The notes under the pieces: generated by a model
Database searches by the model: none
What the model was told of the DNA's origin: nothing
What the model saw: the letters and a program-made list of their open reading frames with translations, nothing else
NCBI RefSeq assembly: GCF_020379485.1
Contig: NC_063449.1
Span: 35,275,473-35,339,472, forward strand
DNA length: 64,000 nucleotides
Direction of reading: 5' to 3'
DNA from: Brassica napus
Lineage: Eukaryota > Streptophyta > Magnoliopsida > Brassicales > Brassicaceae
Part shown: one piece after another, positions 48,785 to 60,240 of the stretch
Layout: every line of letters begins with the position of its first letter
How positions within the stretch are numbered: position 1 is the first letter of the stretch
Made by a program: the position numbers and the translations under genes

Positions 48785-50110
48785 TTATAAAACCTTGGGT
48801 CTGACGGATATTTTCCGTAGGAATTCCCTCAGTATTTTCAATTTCAATTTTCGCGAAATATTTGGCGGCTTGTTTGCCCGGTTAAATGAAAATATTCCGA
48901 GGAAATTCCGACGGCCACTTAAATATCCGTCGAAATTTCCTCGGAATATTTTCATTAATTCGAGGAAAAAGAATATCCTGTGCATGTATTTCTATTAATT
49001 TATATTGTTCCTCAGAATTTTCTCGGAATATTCCGAGGAAATACCGAGGAACTAGTGTTTGGGGTTTCAAAACATCAATTTTTTTTGCTGTATTTCATTT
49101 CTTATACAATTGTAATGAATACCATTGAGGATTCTTTATATAGATGAGCATAAACCATGAAATAACAAATTTCAAAACGAATTGAAAGTATTCCCTTTAC
49201 CGTTCATTAAAGTGTATAAGTGTTTCTCTTATGTTGTGGAGATTTCGTTCATACAATCGGAAAAATGTTTATTATAGGGTAAGGAACAAATTTTTTACTT
49301 CATAATCAGTCTAAGACACTTAATAAGGGTTATATAAGTGTTATTCAAACCGCAAAACGTTGTTTTCGGTTTAAAAACCCTATTTCTTCGGAATATTCCG
49401 AGGGAATTCCGAGGAAACCCTTATCTTCCTCGGAATATTCCGAGGAAATTCTGAGGAACACTTGATAAACTCGAACGTTTTTTTATAAACGCATCGATCG
49501 ATCCGTTGATGTTCAAAAACGCATCGATCGATCGAGTATATCAAATGTTCCTCGGAATTTCCTCGGAATATTCTGAGGCTTTTCCGAGGAAACAGGGTTT
49601 GGGGTAACAATGTGATCGATCGATTAGATTATCCCATCGATCGATGTGGATATCCAATAGATCGAATGAACAAAATCTCGAACGCTTTTTTATAAACGCA
49701 TCGATCGATGCGTTTATGTTCAAAAACGCATCGATCGATTGAGTATATCAAGTGTTCCTCGGAATTTCCTCGGAATATTCCGAGGCTTTTCCGAGGAAAC
49801 AGGGTTTGGGGTAACAATGTGATCGATCGATCCCAAAATGGATCGATCGATCACCAAGATGGACCAAAGCGTAACAATGTGATCGATCGATTAGATTATC
49901 CCATCGATCGATGTGGATATCCAATAGATCGAATGAACAAAATCTCGAACGTTTTTTTATAAACGCATCGATCGATCCGTTTATGTTCAAAAACGCAACG
50001 ATCGATCGAGTATATCAAGTGTTCCTCAGAATTTCCTCGGAATATACCGACAGAATTCCGAGGAAATTCCGAGGAAACCAAATTTAGGGTAGGATATTCC
50101 GAGGATTTCA
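48785..50110. repeat. Right subterminal palindromes plus ATCGATCGAT repeats
   Basis: TCCTCGGAATATTCCGAGG-type sites at about 48885-49060, 49385-49460, 49550-49595, 49755-49800 and 50025-50110 alternate with a larger unit. That unit (TCGAACGTTTTTTTATAAAC, then two ATCGATCGAT blocks) occurs at about 49471, 49677 and 49943. Confidence 0.8.
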
Positions 50111-50599
50111 TTTTCCGTCGGAATGTCCGTCAGAATACCGCTGTTTTCTTGTAGTGCAATATTGTCTCTCGGTTAAAAAAGTCTCAAAGATAGTCTAATG
50201 GAACATAGTTTAGTGATTCAAAATTGGCCAACAAATATCAAATTATGTTCGCATATATTATAATATACATAACTAATATATATATAATTTATTGACTTAT
50301 TAAAGATAATACATTATCGGTTTCTTAGTTGTGATGAAATTGTATACAAGTGTTAATATAAGTGTATAAGAAGTTATAATATTTGTTTTAGGAATATTTA
50401 TAAAGTTTTTAAAATTTTCTATAATCTAATTGAAGCTATTGTATTTTAGTTATTCTATGACAGATTTAGAGAACTATATGAGTAATATGGTAAATGTATC
50501 ATAAAATTTTGAATTAATACTTTTAATCCCTAAACATTCTTTAAATCGTCAGCCCATTGCAAATTTCTAACAAATTTATGCCTCAGAAAATTATCATCA

Positions 50600-51115
50600 G
50601 TTTTCTAAAGGTCTTGTTTTGCCTGAAATATAAATTGAGAAGTGGCAAACAAAAAAATTTTGAGCGGTTTCCAAGACCATTTTTGGTCAGAAATTTATAT
50701 ATGTATATATACACCGATTATCATCAACTGTTGCAAAAAAAAATAATACCAATTATCATTTTCAGGGATGTGCCTGATTTTTTCGGGTCTAGAAGAAAAT
50801 AATTTTCTCTTGGCCTTTTACTATAATAGTTGGTAAAATTAGTTTGGAGGAAGAATCAAACATGTTAATAAATTGAACAAAAATACTAGTCCAAATCCAA
50901 CCGAACAAACCAATTTTTTTCTCAAATTGGTCCCTAAAATAAATTTAACTACATCAACCATGAAACACATGCTTGATGGGCTTGTATTCAGACACGACTC
51001 TGGCTTCTTGTTTTGCCTAAAATATACACTGTGAAGCGGCAAACAAAAAAAATCTGACCGTTCCCAAAACCATTTTTTGGTCAGACATTTATATATATAT
51101 ATATATACCAATTAC
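50600..51115. repeat. ~115-bp direct repeat inside the outer CACTA-like element
   Basis: TCTTGTTTTGCCTGAAATAT...TTTTTGGTCAGAAATTTATA at about 50610-50720 recurs at about 51006-51105 with substitutions, followed in both by a TA microsatellite and ACC(G)ATTA(T/C). Confidence 0.7.
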
Positions 51116-51850
51116 TATTTGTCCTAATATATCTTTTTTCTTTCACCTCCTCTGCCGAATCACCTTTCTCTTTTTCTTTTTTTCTTCTTAAAAACTCAAG
51201 CCTCTCTGTTAGTTTAAGCATATTTTTTTTTTCTTTTTTTGTTTAATTTAGTTTTTGAACTTTAAGAACTAGAGAGTTATGGTTTAGAAATAATTTAGAG
51301 AGTAATAGTTTTTAACATGATTTTTATGAAAACGTTTTATAAAGTATTTAGTAATATTGCTTTATTAAAATGATATATATTATGTATTTTATGAAATAGA
51401 AAATAGAAAAATGCTTTATTAAAATGATATATATTATGTTTTTAACCAAACTATTTTGTAGAAAAAATAAAAAAATATTTTTTAAACAAAATTTGTATAA
51501 TATGTATTATAATAATATAAAAATATCTAGATTTTTTTTTTCAAATGTGTTTTAATTTTTTTTGATGGTTTATTCCGTTAGAAATTTCTAACATTTCAAT
51601 CATCAAAACTTTTTGATGGTTTGTTGTGTTAGAAATTTCTAACAAAAATTGATGTCATAAATTTTTAACGGAAACTTGGAATTTCTTATGAATTTGATTT
51701 TCGGATCAAAAAATTCTGGTGCTTTGTGATCGAAAAAGATTCTAACAATATGAAGCTTACTGCTAAATCAGTTGAAAATCCGTAGAAAAGACTTTCCAGA
51801 TAAAAAATTAACGAATTTAGCTGTTGGAAATTACTCACTTTCTTGTAGCG

Positions 51851-52175
51851 TAAGTAGACTATATAAGATCTAATTTTCAAAAACTCCTGCTGCTTAGTCG
51901 AGACAGAATTCTCAATCAGTCGCTTACCATCTTGCCATTACAATTATACACACTCGCCATGTTTTGGTAAGCAAATGCTACATTTCAGTGATGGACTGAA
52001 TAGAGGCTATAAAGGAAAGGACAAATGAAGCATCATCATACATGAAAAAGTGAAACAGTAAATACGGAAAAATGAAAAGTTACTTATTTTTATTTTATTT
52101 TAATACGAAAGGAGTAAAAAGATAACACATGAAAACTTAGAGTTCCTCTAAATGTGTCATACTAAAGTTCAACTA
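51851..52175. other. Spacer between CACTA-like element and Helitron, no gene seen
   Basis: About 325 bp of ordinary AT-rich DNA. Its right end (ACTAAAGTTCAACTA) is the native flank that once directly followed the bHLH96 stop codon. Confidence 0.45.
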
Positions 52176-54078
52176 TCCTACTATATAAAAGGGACTAAAT
52201 CCCTCATTTCTAAGCCATGCCACATAGGTAAAATATTATGAACCAATCAAGATGCCATGTCATCCGGATTGGGTTTGAGTTAAAAAAAAAGTTATTTTTA
52301 AAGTCCATTCGACCCATCTCGAAGCCCATTCCCAGCCACTCTCTCACAAGCATAATCCCGTGTTTTAAACATCCCGTGTTAAATTTTTTAAAACACTCAA
52401 ATCTTAGAAATAGTTTAGAAAATATATTTATATAAATTTTTTTTCTTGAATAATATTTAATTATAATTTTTTGTATTTTTTTAACTTTTATAATAAAAAT
52501 ATTGTTTTCAGATAGCAACAAAAAATATATAAAATTGTCTTATTTTTTAAATTTTTCTATAATTTTATTATATTATTTTAGAATCAAATATTTAATATTA
52601 ATATAACATATAAACTTCATATGATTAAAATAAAATTTATTTTTAATTATATATATAATTCATTAAGGGTATTGTTTTAATTAACACATTAACGAATCAG
52701 TTAGAAATTAATAATAAATCAATAACCTATCAAAAAGTCTAAAACCTAATAAAATATGACAAATAAGAAAAACTAACTAAATTTTAATATAAAATAGAAA
52801 TTTAATATTACTAAAATAAAATTCATTTTTAATATATATAATATTAATTAAGGATATTTTTTAAATTAATAAATTAGTGAGTTAGCTAAAAATAAATAAT
52901 AAATCAATGATTTAGCTAAAACCTAAAAAAAACATGACAAATAAGCAAATTTACTAAAATTATGGATAATATAAAATATGATTGATTCTTTAATACGAAA
53001 TTAAAATAAAAGTTTTGTTAAATAAAACATAAGTTTGCCGTACCGGTGTTACAAAAAAAAACAATCATTAATAGTGTCATAGGAATTATGTCTTTCCCAT
53101 TAGCGAATAAAATTGAAGCAGAGTGTTGGAGGATAGCTCAACGTATAGACGAGTTTATGGAGATTGATATGGGAGTTGAGGTAACAGACACAACTGTTCC
53201 TCTGGAAAAAAACGCTCCTGCTAGACATCCTGGATAAATGAAAGAGACATATCTGGACTTGGCTTTGTGTTAATGGATGGTGACTTTCTAATGATGTTTG
53301 GAGCAAAGGCAGATATACACGCACCAAATCACCACTGCAGGCGGAAGCTGAAGGTTTGCTATGGGTAATGCAAGTGATACTGAAGTTTGGACACAGAGAG
53401 ATGGTCTTTCAATCGACTGTGAACAACTGGTTATACTCATTCAAAAGGAGGAAAATTAACCTGCATTGGACTCGGAGCTCGACGAAATACAGGCTGTATC
53501 CAAAGAATTTTCTGAACTTTCTATTGCTTATATTCCTAGATCTTTAAAATTTCGTACGAATAGCCTAACAAAAGGTGTCCGATCACGCGCATCTCGATCA
53601 GCTTTTGTAAACCCTTTTGCACCAAGTTGGCTAGCCCCACAAGCTAGCATGAGGGTGCCAAAAAAGAGAATAAAGTTAAAAGTGAAACTAAATATCTCAA
53701 TGAACAAATTTATCAGAAATCCACATTTATGTAGATGTCTATATGGGACAAACAATTTTTTTTAGCCAATTATAAAATATAGTCACGAAAATCAATCCTA
53801 AAATATATAATTTTAAAAAATCATTTAAACAAACATCAAATTTTTTAATATTACACCAAATAAGAATATAAAGACCAACTATATTTTCTTCGTGTATAAT
53901 GTGTTGTAGTAAGATTCAAAAAAATTAACTTACTTTACAGTAAGGAAAAATTAGATTTTTAATTCCAAATTTACAGTAAAAACATAACATTTTATAAAAC
54001 TAAACAATTAACATAATAGTACAAAAATATGAAAAAAAATCAAAATACTATCCGCGCGTAGCGCGGACAAGGACCTAG
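52176..54078 (+). mobile_element. Helitron inserted at the 3' end of the bHLH96 gene
   Basis: 5' end A|TCCTACTATATAAAAGGGAC at 52176. 3' end is hairpin CCGCGCGTAGCGCGG, a short spacer, CTAG (54075-54078) and host T. Length about 1.9 kb. It has no Rep/helicase gene, so it is non-autonomous, and it contains a LINE RNase H relic. Confidence 0.85.
53046..53660 (+). pseudogene. LINE reverse-transcriptase-type RNase H fragment inside the Helitron
   Basis: Across changing frames the plus strand reads SGLGFVLMDGDFLMMFGAKA, then AEAEGLLWVMQVILKFGHRE, then DSELDEIQAVSKEFSELSIA and AYIPRSLKFRTNSLTKGVRS up to APSWLAPQA. This is the order of a plant non-LTR element RNase H domain. Several stops and frame changes make it non-functional. 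It was either captured by the Helitron or inserted in it before decay. Confidence 0.65.
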
Positions 54079-54080
54079 TA

Positions 54081-56249
54081 TTACCTAAAGGATGAATCTT
54101 CTTCGATCCTCCTTAGGATTTGATTCACAGCTGCTGCGATATCTTCCACTGTATTCAATTGGCTCCCTTCTTCAACCTGAATCAACCCATTTTCTCATTA
54201 AAAAGAATTAAAGTAAACTTCAAATATAAATTACATGAAAAGAGTTGATACAGTAAAAAAGGTAAAGTGCAAATAATAAAAGAAAATGTATATATTTCGA
54301 GGAAGAGGCTTTTGTGAATGTGTCCTGAAACTAGTGGCGTCATTTCGTTCTGCCGTCCACAGTGCATCCACAGCTCTGTCACTGTGACCACCAAAACTTC
54401 CACAAGTACACATGTACACACATACACACATGTATAGGCATATGTCATCTTTCTGGTCCCTGATTCTTACAAGAATCATTATTTTGATACTCAAGTTTGT
54501 ATTTTTAATAAATAAGAATTGATGAATTTGACCTCACTCCCCAATAATTGAAATTGAGGCCAGCCCTAACCAAGTAAAAAACGAAATACACGAAATTGTT
54601 CTTCAAAACCGTTTTGGCCCAGACAAATTAAATCACAAGCCGTACAAATAAGAGACAAATCAAATGTGTGAAAAAGATAAGTATTATGAATAAAACTTTT
54701 GTGATGGAAGAACCAATGAATCATTGACCCCCAAAAAAAAATCCAGAACGGTTATTATATTAGTGATCCACTAACACCACCTTAATTTGGCTTTCCAACA
54801 AAATATAAAACCTTAAATATGATATGTCACTAACTCTAGTTTGGTTATGAAGCTATAAATAGTGGAAATAAAAAAAAAAGGTGTGAGATAAGAAATGTAC
54901 CTTTAAACTGATGGAATAGAGGACGGAGTCGTCACGAGTGGTAACATTGAGATGAAGAACAGTAAGCCTTAGGCTCTGAATCGATGCCACCAGTTTAAGA
55001 AGCTGTTTCGGTCTCTTCTTCGCAAGTATCTTCACATTCGCATGGCTCTCCACCATCGTCACCTCTATCTCCGCCGTTCCCTCAGCCACAGACGACGAGG
55101 AAGGCCTTCTCGAGTATTGAGGAAATGCGAAGAAATCTGAGAACGGTCCAGATGAGCTGGCGGCGATCGTGTTCATCAGGTCGCCGGCGCCGTCTCCAGC
55201 CTCTTTTGTGGCAGGGGTGTTTACCGTAGGATCCATTGATTGTAAATGATGCTCAAGCTCCTTTAAGTAGTTAATTGCTCCGCCAACTACTGACGCTTGA
55301 TCTCCCTTTCAACCACCACCAACCATAGGTTTAAGCCCATAGAAATTGCAAAAAGGTTTTTTCAAAAACAATCTACCTTTAATATTTAAATATTATGTCA
55401 CAACTTTATCATGCATATATGATCTATATAGTCCTTTTTTGTGCAAAGATGTTCAATTTTATTTATGCTCCCACAGTTTTACTACCCAAAACTTCATCTA
55501 TATAGACTACATGATCTTATATTGTGAAAACATTAAAGACATTCGTTGTATTTACGCAACGGCTTTCAATCATTCATCATTTTATCAAAGTTAATTATTG
55601 TTAAACATACACACACTATACATGCATATAGCCTATGTATATCCTAATGAAACTAGAAGTCTAGAACATAGGCTTTTGCCTTTTGCTTTTATTTTCTTCA
55701 CGTGTTAAGAAAAGATTTCACGCGCTCATACACACACACGTATACAAATATAGTTTGTTGTATGTAGAGACTAACCCTTTGAGCATAAGAAGGTGGCATG
55801 AGAGAACGGAGAACGGCGAGGTACTCGTTCATTTGTTTCCGACGGTTTCTCTCGACGGCGATGTGAGTCATCCTCTGGTTCTCGATCTCTTCCTTGTTCT
55901 TGCTACTCTTCGTCCTCCTCCTCTTTCTCCTCCCTTCTCCCGTCGCTAAAACAGACGTTGGAGGCTGGTTCTCGGTATCGACGATAGATCCATAAGGAAG
56001 GTCGTCTCGTGGCCATTGAAGATCCTTCTGATCGTTGTAGTTATAATCATCATTGTTATCTCCGCTGTTGCCGTTATAATAAATACTCTCAAACCCTTGT
56101 CTTTGTTCTTGCCCTAGCTTAACGTTGTTCTTGGTTTCTAGTGGATCTCGATCCTCTTCTTGTTGAAAGTATAAGTCGTGAAACTGATAATCTTTGTAAG
56201 AGATGTAGGAGAATGGATCTTGTGGGTAAACAACAGCCTCTAAGGCCAT
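54081..56249 (-). CDS. BHLH96: bHLH transcription factor, bHLH96-like, three exons
   Basis: Nuclear bHLH DNA-binding protein of the group containing Arabidopsis bHLH94/96/57. Inferred exons are 56249-55776, 55305-54901 and 54176-54081: 975 nt, 324 residues plus stop, all junctions in phase 0. The start [17 protein letters not shown] matches bHLH96 (At1g72210) closely as remembered. A basic stretch ([15 protein letters not shown]) precedes the bHLH domain (about 124-178). H129, E133 and R137 in [17 protein letters not shown] predict G-box binding. Exon 2 begins GDQAS and continues the second helix ([14 protein letters not shown]). The C-terminal ACT-like domain carries [20 protein letters not shown] and [20 protein letters not shown]. 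The last exon ends IEEDSSFR and TAA (54083-54081). The acceptor of intron 1 is a weak AAG. The Helitron terminus lies 2 bp beyond the stop, so the 3' UTR must come from transposon DNA. Confidence 0.92.
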
Positions 56250-56560
56250 AATTAGCTACAAATTTTGAAAGGGGTCGGAGCAAGAGAGAGAGAGGAAGAA
56301 AAGAAAGACAGAAAGTGTTTGTCTTTCTCTTTTTGTCTCGTGAGGGAGACAAGGCAAAAGGTAAAGACACACTAGGGAAATTAAACTTGTAATATTATAC
56401 GTCTACAATAAAAATAAACTAATAGAAACTTTTCTCTAAAAACTCAGAAAAATTGAAGAAGAAATGAAAGAGAGAAAAGATACAAGAAGGTCAAACAAAG
56501 TTGTGGTTTGGATCGATGGAAGAGAGAAGAAGCTTGTGAGGTTTATAAAGCTGACATATA
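56250..56560 (-). promoter_or_regulatory. bHLH96 5' UTR and core promoter
   Basis: Reading the minus strand, GCTTTATAAACC at about 56540-56551 is a good TATA box. About 290 bp of GA/TC-rich leader follow to the ATG at 56249, including a (GA)n run near 56283-56293. Confidence 0.55.
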
Positions 56561-57025
56561 TATATATTTAAAAAAGAACAGAATAAGTCTCAAAGAAAAT
56601 CCAAACCAGTTGAGTTATGAAAAGTATAAGATATAGAGAGAGGTGTTGTGTGGTTTGTTTTGCACGTGAGATTATAGACCGGTCTAAAAACCAAAGAAAA
56701 GATTCTGCGTGTTTCTGCAGGCTTTGGGTTTCGTCAAGTTACACTCATGTTCCAGGAGAGAGAACTATAACAAGTTGCAGTCTCAAACTTTATACGTTGC
56801 TATGAATTAATGTTTTTTACCGTATATCATGTGAGTCGTTATAAATTATAATCATATTAGTCGCGCAATTTGGAGATTTTTGGGTTGATAATCCCCATTA
56901 TTATTTGGTATGTCACCTTTTAGGTGTTCAATTAATACTTGGGGCTTCTATTGTGCGTGGTTAATGCGTATATATTCAGAGATGGTGAGCTTAATGTCAA
57001 ATGTTTTTCTTTGTTTCTATCACTG
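56561..57025. other. Upstream region of bHLH96, no further gene seen
   Basis: Probably holds native upstream control DNA up to the repeat at about 57026. A CACGTG core (G-box) occurs near 56663 (TGCACGTGAG). Confidence 0.35.
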
Positions 57026-57536
57026 TTTGGGAACGCGCTAGGCGCTAGTCGGGCGGTCGGGTTGGGCCTAGCGCATAAAGAGAAAATCGGAGATTAATCG
57101 GAAATTATGCGGGGCGGAATTTTTAGATGGTTTACTGTGTTATAAAATATGTTAATCTTTAATTGTGTGTAACATTAATACATTTTCATGTTTAAGATTG
57201 TATAAAACACACAAATAGAATATATAAACTTAATATAGTGTATTTTTCATCAAAATTATGAATATAAATGATATTTATAAAATTTTAGATCAAATAAAAA
57301 ATAAAAATATTATTAAAAATAAAATAAATAAAAAATTAAAAAATTAAAAAAATTAAAAAAAAAAAATAGATTAGGCGGCCGCCTAGACGGCTAGGCGGTC
57401 ATTTAGGCGGCTAGGCGGTCATTTAGACGGTCTAGGCGGAAAAAATCGGATATCCGATTTTTTAAACCGATTTGGCATAAATCGGGGCGGAAGACTGACG
57501 CGTAGCGCATAGGCGGCCGATTTTTAGAACAGGGGT
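57026..57536. repeat. Interspersed repeat with CTAGGCGG arrays
   Basis: Left end ACGCGCTAGGCGCTAGTCGG. Right end ACGCGTAGCGCATAGGCGG followed by CCGATTTTTAGAACAGGGG. CTAGGCGG/CTAGACGG words are tandemly repeated at about 57373-57440, with an AT-rich middle. The GC-rich ends are partly inverted with respect to each other. No coding capacity. Class not assigned. Confidence 0.55.
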
Positions 57537-57801
57537 TTCTATGTATCAGCCGACGTCAAAGCTTATTTTTACGAGTATATTTTCGCGAACCGTGCGGTTC
57601 GTATCGTTTATCACATAACCCGTATAATGAATAACCGTGAGAAACATAAAATATCATGCATGGGTCCGAAAGCTTATTTCCTTAATATAGCTACAAGTAA
57701 TGGATCTGGATATTTATAAACATTCGTTTTCAACCCAAGACATATGTATACTAAATTGTACTATATATTTACCAATTTTAATTAGTCCAAACAACTTAAA
57801 A
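57537..57801. other. Spacer, no feature seen
   Basis: About 265 bp between the CTAGGCGG repeat and the RPA-bearing Helitron. Confidence 0.35.
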
Positions 57802-59736
57802 TCTATATTATAATGATTGAGTTTTTGCTCTCTCCTCAGCGCGCTACGTGAGCATTTTGTGGGTCCCACTTTTAAAAAGTCTGAAAAAGTGTCAAGTCTA
57901 TGGTTCGAACCCGGGTTATTGAGATATAAACACCAACATTTATACCATTAAATTAAAGGATACTTTGTACATTGATGGCCGAAACTAATATATATTTATG
58001 AATGTCGAAAACTCTTGCTTCTTCGGCTTTCTCTGTGGGCCGGGCCTAGGGAAGGAAAATAATATAGATTATTTTTAATTGATTTCCTGATTCTTTGTTG
58101 AATAATATTATTTGCAGATTCTGTGATTCATGAGTTTATTCCCGCCGGACATGCTAATCATTACATGCCATCTTTGAAAGTCGGTTCCATTGTGTAAGTC
58201 GATCGTTTTGAGGTTGATAGGTGCTCAAGCATGTACAAGATAACTGATCATTCATTCCTCATTCGTTTCATCTCACCAACTATTATTGATGAAGTCATCA
58301 CGGATGCTCCTAAGATCAATCTCCAGTCATAATTAGATTGTTTGACAATTTCCAAGTGATTGCGAACACAAACCTAGAACTCCCAGGTATATTATCATAT
58401 TGCATATGGGTTTATATTATGTTTCGATATCATAACTAATATTTAAACCCGCAGATGTGGTTGGGCAAATCCGTTATGTCCAGGGCTCTGGCCTTACCAA
58501 AGAAACAACCCGAGTCGTTATCTGTCTCCTCATTGATCCGTAAGAAACAATCAACACACAATTCCCTTTATATTATTATCTATATTGTGCTAACATCAAT
58601 AATCAAAAATATTTCATACCCAAAATATGTGGTCGTCTATTTATCTCCCTTACTTATCAAACTAATTTTACACAATTCTTTATTTTACAACTTAAAAGAA
58701 ACCACAACATCCCAAACAATCAAAACACCAAAAATTAGAATTCCAAAAAAGACAAATCATTAATGATCACCTCTCTTTTTTGTCTAATCTTAGAAATAAA
58801 CTTTAAAGCAAATATACCAAATCAATCACCTCAACTAAAACTCAACGACACATACATCGAGTTAGCTAAACAAATACAAACTACACGGCCAACTATTTAA
58901 CAATTTACAAACTTACTTTTATGCAAAGAAGAAGACGAAGACGACAACTAAGATCAGTGAAATTACCTAAACAAAAAAGCAGAGCAGATTACGAACTCTG
59001 ATAAATACAACTAACAATGATTTTTGTTTACATATTACCCATCAAATAAAAGAGAAACAAACACAACCAAACCAGAAAATACAAGATAAAATCCCGACAG
59101 ACACAAAGGCGGCAACAACATCTCCACCTGCTCACTCCTCTTGTCCTATAAAAATAGCTTACATGTCCAATGTTAACAGGTCAATATTATTGTCTTCTTA
59201 TGAGAAATACATAAATTCGTTTAAAACCTATTAATGCCCAAATACTCAGAACTGTCACTCATTTTATAGTTATTTCTACAAGTCTTCATGTATTTGTTTT
59301 AAAGGTCCGGTAAGAGCAACAAGTTTAGAAATAAAAAAGAAACATATAACAAACATAATAAGGATAGTAAAAATTATTACTTAATACACAAAACTTACAC
59401 AACTAAACTATAGAAAAAATATTCAGAAAGAAAAGGTACTCTCACTCTTAATAGTACAAGAAACAAATTAAAAAGACAAACAAACAATAAGTCTCAGTGA
59501 CACTGCAAACAACACCACGAACTATATCAATCACATTACTAACACAGTTTAGTACTTCATAAGTGGAGAATAATGCATACACAATTCATCATCACAACTC
59601 CAACCCTATAACAATAAAAATACTTGAAAAACAACTCAAAACGCAAAATTCACAACTACAATAACCCTAGCAAATATTGAGATGAAACAAAAACTTTGTC
59701 CACAACCTCGCGCTTGCGCGGGGGCAATGCTCCTAG
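57802..59736 (+). mobile_element. Helitron carrying an RPA1-like (DUF223) gene fragment
   Basis: 5' end A|TCTATATTATAATGATTGAG at 57802. 3' end is hairpin CGCGCTTGCGCG within CCT...GGGG, spacer GCAATGCTC, CTAG (59733-59736) and host T. About 1.9 kb. It contains a degraded RPA1-like OB-fold fragment. RPA-like genes are known passengers of plant Helitrons. No Rep/helicase is present. Confidence 0.8.
58108..58540 (+). pseudogene. RPA1/DUF223-like OB-fold gene fragment
   Basis: The plus strand reads DSVIHEFIPAGHANHYMPSL up to KVGSIV, a stop, then VDRFEVDRCSSMYKITDHSF, LIRFISPTIIDEVITDAPKI, and later NLELP and (after an intron-like gap ending CAG near 58454) DVVGQIRYVQGSGLTKETTR. This is the order of plant RPA 70-kDa-like DUF223 proteins, single-stranded-DNA-binding OB folds. 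At least two in-frame stops make it a relic. Confidence 0.75.
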
Positions 59737-59900
59737 TAAATATAGTTTTGTGGCGAGAAACACCTTTACACTAGAAGCGCTAAGATAGGCAATGTAGAGC
59801 ATGATACAACACTCGAACTGTCAGAGATTTGAGACTGATTGCAAAGACCTGATTGCAATGATACAAGAGCCACAAGCTTGGTCCAACTTCTCAACTGAGC

Positions 59901-60240
59901 TGGAAAGCTTTGATTGTTGTCAAAGCCTTAAGAACAGAACAACAACAGTTAAAGCTCGAGACTTTGTTTTTGGGCAATTAATCATTGCCTCTTTTTGGGT
60001 TTTTCATTGATATAAATACTGGAGTTCAACTCCTACAACTGGAAGGTAAAAGAAACGTGGAGTACAACTACTACAAACTTGGAATCACAAAGAAAATGGA
60101 AACGTGGATAAACAACCCACTTGCTTATTTGCAGGAAATAAAAATAGAAAAGAAGACATTGTCAAACGACGCAGTCTGATTAAATACGTGGATTGAGCTT
60201 ACGTGTTACTTTGGGCCTTTGATCATTATGAAGCCCATCA
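59901..60240 (-). repeat. 3' LTR (left copy) of the gag-only element
   Basis: About 340 bp, nearly identical to 61445-61783, ending CCCATCA. The gag stop codon lies inside it. Its outer edge is damaged: AAAGCTTTGATT versus TGATAGCTTTGATT in the right copy. Confidence 0.85.

Larger units (their letters stand above)
47504..50156. mobile_element. Nested non-autonomous CACTA element with perfect 19-bp terminal repeats
   Basis: Both ends read CACTACAAGAAAACAGCGG outward-in, a perfect match over 19 bp. The flanking triplets are GAA and CAA, so any target duplication has one mismatch. Length is 2653 bp with no transposase. The subterminal regions are dense in the palindrome TCCTCGGAATATTCCGAGGA and its halves. 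Confidence 0.85.
47057..51850. mobile_element. Probable CACTA-like element, host of a nested CACTA
   Basis: Left end CACTATAAGAAAACAAGGTG. Right end (minus strand) CGCTACAAGAAAGTGAGTAA, similar but with a changed first triplet. Both flanks inside the ends share TTTCTAAC/AATTCCGT.AGAAA words (47100-47370 and 51540-51700), different from the words in the nested element. No clean target duplication (AAT versus TAA), so the pairing of these two ends is probable, not proven. Confidence 0.5.

Noticed and set aside
47498..50111. Many overlapping ORFs with FRGNSEE or IDRCVYKK strings
   Set aside because: Repeat translations of the CACTA palindromes and ATCGATCGAT modules, present in several frames and on both strands.
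53466..53765. 99-codon ORF as an independent gene
   Set aside because: It is the tail of the LINE RNase H relic inside the Helitron.
57895..57960. GGTTCGAACCCGGG as a tRNA gene
   Set aside because: Only a B-box-like word; no cloverleaf could be drawn. It is part of the Helitron 5' region.
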